Below, one piece after another: positions 1 to 9,115 of a stretch of 14,308 bases of DNA. Position 1 is the first letter of the stretch. Each line of letters begins with the position of its first letter. Position numbers and translations under genes: made by a program. The notes under the pieces are model-generated. The model worked only from the letters and a program-made list of their open reading frames with translations, was not told the DNA's origin and did no database searches. This DNA is from Monoraphidium neglectum (taxonomy: Eukaryota; Chlorophyta; Chlorophyceae; Sphaeropleales; Selenastraceae), in assembly GCF_000611645.1 (NCBI RefSeq), contig NW_014012203.1, positions 1 through 14,308 of the forward strand. Direction: 5' to 3'.

Positions 1-263
1 GGTGGATTGAGGGCAATGTAAGGAAGGTGGGGACCTTGTGGGTCAGCCGCGAGTGGTCCAAGGGGCAAACAGGGACAGCTGTGCTGCGAGGTTCAACCCC
101 TGCAAGGCCAGAGGTGTCATTTGAGGATGGCTGTCGCCGTCAACAACAAGCAAGCGGGTAATATATACAGCATACTCCCGCTCTGCTGGCCCGGCTGCAC
201 CCATAACCAATCGGGACTGGCTGCAGCAATCCGGACCCCATCACCAATTGTGCCCACACCCAC

Positions 264-674
264 CTGCTTGGGGAAGGCCTTGATCTGGTTGAGGAAAATC
301 TGGCCGTGCACCACAACAAACCGCTCCACGCGGTCGCGGTTCTTGGAGATGAACAGGGGGCTGCCCTGGGGCTCCTCTGCCAGGCGCTTGATGGCGTCGG
401 CAAAGCTCAAGCGGCTGGCACGCTCAGCCTCGGACAGCAGGCCAATCACCTTGACCGCCAGGCGCGCGGCCTTGAGCGGCACGCGGAACCAGGGCGCATA
501 CTTGGTGGAGGGCCTAGAGAGCGGGAGGAGGGGTCGGGCAGCGGCGCGAATGCAATTTGAGTATGATGCAAGTGAAGCATTAGAACATTGAGCCCTCCTG
601 ACAATCAGCCTGCCTGACACCACGAAGAAAGTGGGTGGTGTGCATAGGTGTGTACTGGGGTGCCGCGTATGCTC

Positions 675-743
<69 letters not shown>

Positions 744-3700
744 AGGAACACATGTGTGCGGGTTTACATGAGCTCTGAGTGCGCGCTGCAATGATGGTGT
801 GGGGCACTGCCGCATCACTGATCAAAGCAACAATGTGCTGGCTGGTTAGCAGCTATATAAAGCATTGGAAACCCGCCATGCAAGTCTAGAAGACTAACTG
901 CAGGCGGACAGACAATGACGTGGCCACCTTGCACCCGTCTCCGCGTGGTCGAATCATCGTGCTCAAAATCAACCCCGGGTGGGCCCAGCACGCGTTCGTC
1001 ACTTTATCTTTGCGCTTGGGGCAATGTCGCAGTTTATGAGGTCTAACCGAGACGCGACTATTGCTGGTTGAAAACTATTTCCAATCCCCCGCTAGACGAC
1101 CTTCGGGTCACTAGCGAATTTCTGATCAGAGGGCGCCGCAAGGCTGTATCCCTCTACTTCCAATTCCTCCTGGTTCAAACCCAGGGGTCTGCCCAGTACC
1201 CTCTCACCTGCAAAGTCTGTACCAGCCAGCATCAGTGCGGATGGACAGGAACAGCTGGTCGGCACTGTACTCGACGACCCACTCGCGACATTGGGACAGG
1301 AACATGCGCGTGCCGCCCACCATGACGGGATCTGCAGGGGCAGCAGGCATGTCAGGGCCAGGCGCAGTGCCGCCACCAGAACCACTACCGCCTGAGCCGC
1401 TGCCGCCTGCACTGCTGCCGCCTGCACTGCTGCCGCCTGCACTGCTGCCGCCAGCTTCGGTCTCCTTGGCGGGGGCAGGCGCAGGGGTGTCCTCCTGGCC
1501 GAGACCTTGGCCGCCGACGCCCCAGTCCCCATCGTCGTCCTTGACCACGCCCGACACGAAAACCTCCTCGTCAGGGTCAACGCCGCTCCACATGGGCAGC
1601 AGCTCCAGCGTGGTCATAAAGCCCTGTGGGTGGAGATTCGACGAAAGACAGGTGCAAGTCAGTGCAAAGCGGCCAGGTGCAATCCGTGTGGGATGCGCCA
1701 GCCTCCTGAAACGTGGTTTGACGGTCCATCCCCAGTTGGTGGCCCTTGGCACCCATGCACCCTTGCATTGAGCACCCTAGCATCCCAGCACATGGCTTCA
1801 GCAGTGACGCACCAGCCTGCGGCGCTTGCAGCCAAACACCCTTCATCTAGCCACACAGGCTGGTCCCCTCACCTCTGCGTTGTAGACTGAAAAATCGGTG
1901 ACGAGGCGGCGGGGCAGGGCGTCGGGGTCAAGCTGCGCCAGCTCCTCATCCCAGAGCAGAGCCAGCTCATCCTCCTCGTCATCTTCCTGAAAGTGTAGTG
2001 GTGAGGTATAAAAAGCGTTGCGCTAATTTGTCTGCAGGTTGCTGGGCGGCTGGGGGACTGCTGGATTGTTTGCGCACTGCTGGGCTGTTTATGCGCTGCT
2101 GAGCTGTTTGTGCTCGGACGGCGGCCACCGCAAAAAAACAGGTAGCAAGCAGTAGTTCAGCATGCTGAGTCAGCAACAGCCACGAACCTTTTCATACTGC
2201 TTGGGCATGGGGTAGTCATCGGCAATCTCCTCCTCAGAGATCTTGATGTAGGCGGCAGCTGCCGCTGCGCTGGCGCTGCCACGGCCCCTGCATTGCACCG
2301 GAAGAGCAGCGCAACACACAGTTTTGCATGTCAGCAGCTGCAAGTATGAAACTGTATAAACACGCAACACATATGCACGACCGCTGCAAGCGCGCTGTCA
2401 CGCTGCGAGTGCGACATTTTCAAGCAACCCGGCAAGCGCGCAAGCTGCAAGCACCCTAGCGCGGCGCACCTGTTGCCACCGCTGCTGCCATACGCCTGCG
2501 CGTCCATCTGCGCCTGCAGGCGGCGCGCCATCTCCTCGTCAGCTGCCATGGCGTCATCTGCAGGTGCCGCTGGGGAAGTGGCAGCACCCCCGTTGTCGGC
2601 AATCTTGATGCCGCCACCCGCCGTCATGAGCGTGCCCACAGCCACAGGGCCCTTGGCCAACTGGGTTAAGGCAGGGTAGGCATGTGGGAGGGCGCGCAAG
2701 AGGGATTTATTTGAAATTGATCACAGCAGGCGCACGTACGCACAGGCCGCCTGCCTCCTACATGCGCACCCGTCAGGCGTGCGTTCCCTCGACCACATGC
2801 CCCCCGTGAGCCCAAGCATCTCCCCTGAGTTTGAACACCAGCACGCGCCCCTGTGCACGCACCTCAGCCTCAAGGCCCTTGTAGAAGGCCCACTCGGTGG
2901 CGCCAGCGGCGCCCTTGCCCTTGTCCTTGCCGCTGGGCGCCGCGCCCCGGCGCGCCCTGTCGGCAGCATCAAGCTGGCGCAGGATGAAGCGGCCGTTGAG
3001 AAGCAGCGCCTCTCGCGCAGATGCGTAGCCCTTGTACACCGCCTTGAAGCGTGCAAGGCGCGACACAACCTCGTCAAACGTTGCCGCGGCGTTGCCATTC
3101 AATGCTGGATCAACCGCCTGGGCGTTGTTGCATGAGGGGAGCAGGGTGTAGCTTGAGCATGTGGTGGAGCATTTTGAGAGCATGAAGAAAAGTGTTGGTT
3201 AAAACAGGCTTGGATTGTGGGCCCAGCCCTTACGGTTGTTGAAAGTGCGCGATTCACCAGCACAAACCCCTCCCCTCCTGATTTTGCGCCTACGTGCCTT
3301 TCCACAATGCCCTGCAGCCACCCAGCGAGCCCGGCCCACCTGCATGACCTCCACAGCCAGCGTGGCCTGCGCCTGCAGCTCGGCCCACAGCTTCTTGTAG
3401 GCCTGCAGGGGACGCGAGAGCGTGTAGCAGCCCAGCTGCGTGGTCAGGCGGATGACAGGGCCAGTGGCTGCGCCGGTGGGGGGCGTCAATGACCAGCCCT
3501 TGATGGGGCCGAGGCTGTCGACGTGGCGGCCGAGCGGCTTGTTGAGGGGGCCCTCCTCCGGGTAGACCGCACCTGAAGAGGGGCGCAGGCGCGTGGGGGA
3601 GACCGGCTTAACGAGTGTTGTGGCATGGAGCTGAGGGGAGGGAGAGGGGAGTTTGGAGTGGGGGAGAGCTCAAGCTAGACGTTTCAAACTGGCAGGTTTA

Positions 3701-5044
3701 CGTTAACGCGTGCCCAGCCAGGAGCCAAAAAATGGCATGCTGGCCGCGGCCTGGTCACGTGCGGCGCACCAGAGGCAAAAAGGGGCTCGCCGCTGAGGCC
3801 CAGGCGGTCAAGGGGCTGCATGATGCCGGCCTTGTCCGCGACAGTAAAGTGCAGCAGCCTGGGGCGGGGAAGGGTGCGGTACACAAGACCTTAGGGTTGC
3901 AAAAGTGATGCAAGGATTAATGCGGTTTTTGCCAGCCTCAGCTGCCCCCTGCGGCATGGATGCGTGCACACCTGTGGCTGGCAACAAGGTCTGCGCATGC
4001 CACTCCCTTCACCAGCCAGGGCCGGCCATACTGAAGCCACCCTCTCAATCTCTGCTCATCAACCTGGACCCTAAACAAGCGCACCTGCGCGTGCTGCTGG
4101 GTCGCTCTCCCTGCGTCTCGCGGATGCCATCAGCCTCGCCGGCAGCTGTGGGCTCCTCCTCAGCGACAATGATGTCAGCCTTGCGGGCGCGGCTGGAGTC
4201 ACCGTCCTTGTATTGCGCACCCTGCGCTGCGCGCCTGCCAGAGCCCACTGGCTGCGCTGCCGCTGCGACGTCGTCGTCCTCGGCCACGCCGGCGTTGCCC
4301 GCGTTGGCGTCGGCCTTGACGTCAGGGCCGTCAGTGGCCATAGCAATGGTGTTGTCACCAGCAGGGGCAGCAGTGGCGGCGGCCTTCGTCTTCTTGGTGG
4401 CCGGCTTCTTGTTCTTGTTCTCTTTGCCGCCCTTGGCGTCGGCCTCGCTGCGATCAGCAGCGGCCTCAGCAGTGCGCTTGGTGCCGGCTGCGATGCAGGC
4501 AGGGGTTCCCGAGTGGTATCAAACAAGGCATGGTTCAAGGTCTTCGCCGGTCTAAGAGGAATGAACGATCGAGTCCTTGTGCTGCGGTGCCGCGCTGCTC
4601 TGAGTGCCTCGCAAGCTGCACACTGAGACCAAGTAGCCAGCAGAGAGCGCATTGCAGCCATCTACGTGGTGATAGCGCCTGCCGTAGACTACACATTGCG
4701 ATTCACTCTGCGCCTTGGCTTTGCTGCTGTGCACAAATCATGTCTTTGAAGATATGGATTTCGACCTGCCATCAGCGGGACAGGGGTCCGCTTACCACTG
4801 GTCGGAGCATCTTTGTTAAAGTCCGTCATCAGCTTCGCGGCAGCCTTCCAGCTCTTGAGCCGCTCGCCTGCGAAGAGCGCGCCAACTCTCAGATCAGTGA
4901 CCTGCAGCCATCCCTCGCCAGGCCCACATTACAGTCATCACGAATATGCGTACCTCCAGGAGCGACGTATACCTTGCCGTCCACCTTGCCGCCAAAGGCC
5001 TTCCACGCATCCACGTCCATCGCCGCAGTCTGGTCCCTGCCCAT
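264..5044 (-). CDS. MET1: MET1/DNMT1-type DNA (cytosine-5) methyltransferase, N-terminal 738 codons, partial
   Basis: Maintenance cytosine methyltransferase that copies CG methylation after replication. Exons on the minus strand: 5044-4954, 4867-4796, 4487-4085, 3858-3770, 3572-3340, 3117-2863, 2660-2470, 2287-2188, 1986-1873, 1623-1208, 513-264. All GT/AG sites and phases join into one 738-codon frame. Residues 73-89 are lysine-rich and NLS-like. RFTS domain 1 spans about 189-375 (LLHFTVADKAGIMQPLDRL, then WSLTPPTG). The motif YIKISEEEIADDYPMP, typical of plant MET1, lies in exon 8. RFTS domain 2 spans about 500-738 (TRMFLSQCREWVVEYSADQL, SIRTDAGWYRL, KYAPWFRVPLKAARLAV, RFVVVHGQIFL). The BAH and catalytic domains lie beyond the left edge. 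ATG 5044 is the most upstream start after an in-frame stop; ATG 5020 (same frame) is equally plausible. Family assignment is firm; nuclear rather than plastid location is inferred. Confidence 0.93.
514..1207 (-). other. Long intron 10 of the methyltransferase gene
   Basis: This 694-bp intron separates the exon ending in WYRLC (donor AG|GTGAGA at 1207) from the exon starting RPSTKYAPW (acceptor CTCTCTAG at 514). It is much longer than the other introns of the gene (86 to 308 bp) and carries the GT dinucleotide array. The protein reads through the junction in the order expected for plant MET1 (YRL-x-KPS-x-x-YAPW), which fixes both splice sites. I see no gene inside it. Confidence 0.85.
676..744. 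repeat. (GT)n dinucleotide array with GC-rich alternating tail
   Basis: About 29 uninterrupted GT units run from 676 to 734, followed by CGCGCATGCA. Purine-pyrimidine alternation is therefore perfect for about 69 bp. It lies inside intron 10 of the methyltransferase gene. Open frames here encoding polythreonine-histidine are artefacts of the repeat. Confidence 0.97.
1400..1453 (-). repeat. 15-bp coding minisatellite (GGSSA linker) in methyltransferase exon 10
   Basis: The unit CTGCCGCCTGCACTG (plus strand) is repeated three and a half times in tandem. On the minus strand it encodes AGGSS repeats, followed by GSGSG variants, at about residues 573-601. This gives a flexible Gly/Ser/Ala linker inserted within RFTS domain 2, between the VFVSGVV strand and the TRMFLSQCREW segment. 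Confidence 0.95.
2052..2113. repeat. Imperfect ~20-bp tandem repeat in methyltransferase intron 8
   Basis: Three degenerate units resembling CTGCTGGGCTGTTTGTGCGC follow one another. They lie wholly within the intron between exons 8 and 9. No function is evident. Confidence 0.7.
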
Positions 5045-6144
5045 ACCAGGCAGTGTTTCGCTGCCGAGGAAAACGGATAAAGATTGATGTACAGGGACTA
5101 TGAATCCGCTCGCAAAGGCGCCCCGCTGCGCAAGATCGGCTCAATTATTGCAGCCTGTGATCTACGAAGACGACACACAGCAAAGACAAGCGTTGAAATG
5201 TGTATATCCACTACAAACGTGAGTTAGTTGCCCAACATGGTGAAATCATGCTTGGAACGCCCCAAAAATTTGAAAATGGCCGTCCCCCGCTCTTCGTTCG
5301 GCGCAGGCGAGCGCTGCCTTTCCCAATATCTGGCCAGAGCTAATCAATGTGTTTAGTATGCACTTCAACAGGTTCCTGCGCAAATGCGTCTCTAAGCCCC
5401 TTTGCATAATCACAGCAGCTTGCGCCCCCCTCGCCCTGGGGTGCGAGGGGTATGATGTTGCCCTGCATGTCGGTACCGTATGGGGCCAATCGCGTGAGCG
5501 CAAAGCACGCAGTAATATCAAATTTTGCTTGATTGAACGAAGTCGTTTGCAAGCCTGAGCAGCCATTGTCAGCCCTTAGGGCTGACAGAATTGGCTGCAG
5601 GCGGGGCATTAGTGCGCACTTGTGGCAAGTACCAGCTTATCACATAATTGCAAAGGTGATTTTTACACAAAACGTAGTTGCTCAAGTTTATATTGCTCAT
5701 AGGCCTGACCATTGGGCTGTGAGCACGTTTCAAAATGAGGAGCCAAAACATCACGCCTGCCGTATGCATCGGTACATGCATGTTACCCACCGCGTTCTCA
5801 TCAGTCATTTCTTCACTGCGGCGGGCTGACTGGACCCAGCAGCCCGCGCCTGGCGCCCGCTTCGCAGTGGAGCCTCTTGTGCACGACAGTCGGTCATAAT
5901 GATGTGCACCAGGTAAAGTACGTATCTGTCAAGGAGATGCGGCAACTGACGGCGAGAGTGCGTGGCCAGTGACAACTGTTGTCGGCAGGTGTCTGCACAA
6001 AATACTAGCAAAGATAACTTGGGATTTGTTGCACAGAAGTTCAGTATGTGAACACCGTCACGGCGTTGCTGCTGCCCTTGTGACCTATATACACAATGTT
6101 GCATGGAGGGACGTCAGCGATATTGCCATGCATGCTTGCTTGTA
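5045..6144. other. Intergenic region upstream of the methyltransferase gene
   Basis: About 1.1 kb with no convincing exon on either strand. Base composition is closer to even than in the exons, and the open frames are short with no recognisable protein. It must hold the promoter and 5' untranslated region of the minus-strand methyltransferase gene, but I cannot point to a specific element. A perfect hairpin sequence at 5567-5587 is listed separately. Confidence 0.6.
5567..5587. repeat. Perfect inverted repeat
   Basis: Arms TGTCAGCCCT and AGGGCTGACA are perfectly complementary around a single central T. The similarity extends outward imperfectly (GCCATT / AATTGGC). It sits alone in non-coding DNA with no T-run after it, so a terminator role is not supported. 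Confidence 0.85.
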
Positions 6145-6161
6145 CAGTCTTCCCCCGCTAC

Positions 6162-6275
6162 AGCGAACCCCGCCATAGCGAAAACCCTGCCTACAGCGAA
6201 CGCCGCCGCTACCCCCGATCGCTTGCCACACAAATCCACCCCGCCACAGCGAGTATTCACTACGGCTATAGCGAA
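6162..6275. repeat. Left subterminal cluster of AGCGAAC motifs
   Basis: Five copies of a (C/A)TA(C/T)AGCGAA-like motif at about 6162, 6177, 6195, 6248 and 6270 lie inside the left end of the TIR element. Repeated subterminal motifs of this kind are often transposase binding sites in TIR elements; that role here is inference. Confidence 0.75.
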
Positions 6276-6829
6276 CGCCAAAGGCCTCTCAAATTCACTA
6301 TATGCAGGCGCGCTGTGGTCGGCGCCCGTGGGACTGCACGGGGCCCACCCGCCACGTGTGCGCCACGTGCATCCAGGCAGCCACCAGCTCATGCGTACAC
6401 ACCATACCCCCTTTCACTGCAGCATCTGTCACTTCTCATGGAGCTGATTTCTGAGCTTAACGAAATTCGCAGCCTGCTCTATTGGAGGGTCTGGCTGACC
6501 AGAGGGCAGTGTCACTGGTGACCTGCGCCGCAGTGACGCTCACACTAGCATGACCCACGTTCAGTTGGCTGCATCACAGTGATCTTCACGTGCTGTTTGC
6601 CACAATTGTTAACACGTCAGAGCTCATAATCTGGGCTGAGCCATGTCTACAGAGGCCACCAAGCAGATAAGGCGTCCCTGCTGCAGCGCAAGCTGTGTAT
6701 CCAGCCGGCAGGGCAGCCTGCGAGGCAGCCTACCACCCCTATGGCCCCATTGTGCTGATTTTGGTAAACAATACTATGTGGCTGCTGGCATACAGTGCAA
6801 AGCAGCCCTCAAATGCTGACTTTTGTGAC

Positions 6830-6930
6830 GTCCCCCGCCACAGCGAACCAGCAGCTGCCAAAATTCACTATTCGCGATAGCGAACAAGCCGGCTATAGCG
6901 AACGTGCCGCCGACCCCCGATGGGTTCACT
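6830..6930. repeat. Right subterminal cluster of AGCGAAC motifs
   Basis: The block CCCGCCACAGCGA near 6834 repeats the block near 6240 in the same orientation. Further copies are GATAGCGAAC near 6877 and CTATAGCGAACG near 6893. The phrase GCCGC(C)G-ACCCCCGAT also recurs from the left end. This supports the two ends belonging to one element family. Confidence 0.75.
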
Positions 6931-7172
6931 GTAATGGGGGAAGATTGTAGTTGCACTCATTGCCAACGCTACAAGCTGGGGCCCTTTTTGGTTTTGCCGC
7001 AAAGCAGATCCCATAGATGCGTACTGATGGCTGCGCCCGTTGCAAGTGCTCGGCAGCAGTGTTGGGTGGGCGCGAGTTGGTTGGCAGCCGCTGCGCATGG
7101 GATGTGCATGCATGTGTATCTCAACGAGCACTGCTCGTTAGGGTACCAACAGGGGTTAAAGTGGCAGTAGCT

Positions 7173-7283
<111 letters not shown>

Positions 7284-7340
7284 GCGGCAGAGGCGCCGGC
7301 GGCGGCGACGGCGGCGGCAGCGGCAGCAACGGCAGCCAGG

Positions 7341-7858
7341 TTGCTGGTCTAGCTGTCCGCCACCCTGCTGGTGAGGTTTGGGTGCTAGAAGTCATGGCAG
7401 GGAGGCAGAGGCAGTACACGACAATGCCTCTGTTGTGTCAGGACACAATAGTTGATCAGGAACATCACAATAGCATCCGCCCGACCGGGCAACGCAGTGA
7501 CAGCCAGGCGCTGCCGCCGCAGCAACAGTGCCCAATTGCTGACAGCATCAAAGACAGGCGCAGCAGCGTCGCATAACCCATTGTGATGAACATGCAAAAG
7601 GTTTGCCGAGCGGCAGAGCGCCCTGAAAGCTGAGATTTCACCTGCGCGGCATGCAGCTTCCCATTGTGCGAAGGGGAAGGAAAATTGAGCACGTCACATC
7701 AAGCGAGGTGTGCGTGTTTACCGTAACGTAAATTCATTGTGGCTTCGCAATCAACGAACGTGTGTTGGATCAAAAGCTTTGCAGGTCAAACACATCCACG
7801 ACTAGCTATTAGAGCAGGCTGGAGCCCACGCAGTTGTGCAGCACTCCGCTTTCGTACC
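7341..7858 (+). other. Upstream region of the RSP11-like gene
   Basis: About 520 bp with no supported coding region. It should contain the promoter and 5' untranslated region of the downstream gene. I see no clear TATA box or other named element at a convincing position. Confidence 0.5.
7433..7448. repeat. Short perfect inverted repeat
   Basis: Arms TTGTGTC and GACACAA flank a two-base AG spacer. It lies between the trinucleotide array and the RSP11-like gene, in sequence where I see no coding region. Function unknown. Confidence 0.7.
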
Positions 7859-8779
7859 ATGGAGACGGAACCTATTTACTGTGCTGAGCAGGTTGGGGCA
7901 ACGTGCGGTGCAGCACAATGCAGGGGTTGAGCTTGCGCATCTGCTGCCGCCCACTGCACTCGCTCCTTGGCTGCACCGAAGCCCCGCTGCAATGCTTTCA
8001 GTGCTGAACCTGATGTCTTGTTACTGCAGATTGTGCTTCCGGCGGGCCTGGATGAGGTACTAAAGAATTTTACCAAGGAGGCCATCCGCAACCAACCGCA
8101 TGACCTGGTGGACTTTGGCGCCACGTGAGCGTTGCTGCAACCAGCCCCCCTTGAGGCGCTGAGCTGCGTGAAGCTGTAGGCTAGATGCATATGTTCAACG
8201 CAAAATTATCCACGCTGAAGACGTGCTTGCGTGTGCCACTCTGCCCGCCCCCGCAGCTATTTTGCCGCCCAGGCGACCTTGCACAAGAACCTGCACGCCG
8301 TTGAAATTCCTACGCAGCAGCAGCTGAGGGACGCGTTTGAGTGCCTGCGTGCCACACCCACGGGGCCGCTGATTGACGTTCAGGCGGCGTGCCGGTCAGT
8401 GGGCATCAGTGAGGCCACAGTGGCAAGTGCAGTGCGGGCCGGCAATGTCAATACGGGCAGGGAGGTGTCGGTACTGGAGGTCCTGGCGCTGCTGCTGAGC
8501 ATGCGCTGTGACGGCCTGGGCGCCGTGCTGCGCAACGCGTTTGAAGTATTTGGGCAGCGAGGCGGCGACAGCGGGGACACCAGCAGTAATGGCAGCGCCA
8601 GCGCACGACTTGAGGTGCCAGTGCTGCTGCAGCTGCTGGGGTTCTTGGGGGCGCGCGACCCCGAGGTGACAACGGCGATGCGCGAGGGCGTGGCGCGTGC
8701 CCTTGACGGCCACGTCAGCGTCGACCTCAAGAGCCTCGCGGGTGTGCCGGCGCTGGCGAGCAAGCTGGCCTTAGCATGA
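7859..8779 (+). CDS. RSP11: Radial spoke protein 11-like (RIIa domain, ROPN1L family), complete
   Basis: Axonemal radial-spoke protein carrying the RIIa dimerisation/docking fold that binds an amphipathic A-kinase-anchor-type helix. Exons 7859-7891, 8030-8124 and 8257-8779 join in phase (0, then 2) to give 216 residues ending in TGA. The start ACCATGG is a strong context. The N-terminus METEPIYCAEQ leads straight into RIIa at about residues 13-48 (VLPAGLDEVLKNFTKEAIRN, QPHDLVDFGATYFAAQ). The rest follows the ROPN1L plan: GPLIDVQAACRSVGI, then REVSVLEVLALLLSMRCDGL, then a C-terminal FLGARDPEVTTAMREG block. Length is close to vertebrate ROPN1L (about 230). RSP7 shares the RIIa domain but is far longer, so RSP11 fits better. 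It implies a flagellate ancestry. It converges with RPB8, with 336 bp between the stop codons. Confidence 0.9.
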
Positions 8780-9115
8780 GTTGCGACATTAGTTGTTACA
8801 TGAAACCACTCATGATGTTTGTTGATAGCGTACTGTATTGACAGCAGCCAAAGGGGGTGCGTCGTGGGCACCCAGAGGGGGTTGCCCGCGTGCAAAAATT
8901 GTCGATGAAACAGGAACGATTAAGCAACTACATGGGAGCTGCGTAGCCAATATGGCCAGAGACCGTTGAGGTGCGGGCAGTTGCATACACGAGCAAACTG
9001 GGAAGCAGACTGCACACGCAAACAGACGGTGATGCGATGCGCGTACGCATGGTCAGGCTGGTGTGGATGTCAAGGGGCAAGCTGCGACGTAAGGTAGGCC
9101 CCGTGTGCATCTGAA
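8780..9115. other. Intergenic region between two convergent genes
   Basis: These 336 bp must contain the 3' untranslated regions and polyadenylation sites of both RSP11 (plus) and RPB8 (minus). The TGTAA signal usual in Chlamydomonas is not evident at a suitable distance after either stop. No further gene is visible. Confidence 0.6.

Larger units (their letters stand above)
6145..6947. mobile_element. Non-autonomous TIR element, probably pogo/Tc1-mariner type (803 bp)
   Basis: The left end starts CAGTCTTCCCCC and the right end, read on the other strand, starts CAATCTTCCCCC. The ends match at about 22 of 26 positions, continuing through TACAG(C/T)GAACCC. Both ends are immediately flanked by TA (6143-6144 and 6948-6949), consistent with the TA target-site duplication of the IS630/Tc1/mariner superfamily. 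The ends beginning CA(G/A)T also suit pogo/Tigger-like elements. Subterminal regions are packed with AGCGAAC-type motifs (near 6162, 6177, 6195, 6248, 6270, 6842, 6879, 6897). No transposase frame is visible, so it would depend on an element elsewhere. An alternative is two adjacent shorter elements sharing these ends. Confidence 0.72.

Noticed and set aside
1..103. A possible twelfth methyltransferase exon after the CTTGCAG near 100-106
   Set aside because: The acceptor is plausible, but the translation does not match the segment expected after RFTS2 and one frame soon meets a stop. The true next exon probably lies off the left edge.
580..825. Minus-strand ORFs with long threonine-histidine repeats
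   Set aside because: They are translations of the GT dinucleotide array inside a methyltransferase intron.
1235..1771. 178-residue proline-rich plus-strand ORF
   Set aside because: It is the complement of the GGSSA-encoding exon 10.
3905..4555. 216-residue plus-strand ORF
   Set aside because: It is antisense to methyltransferase exon 3 and its introns; the minus-strand exon phases and homology are decisive.
8380..8895. 171-residue minus-strand ORF
   Set aside because: It is antisense to the third exon of the RSP11-like gene.
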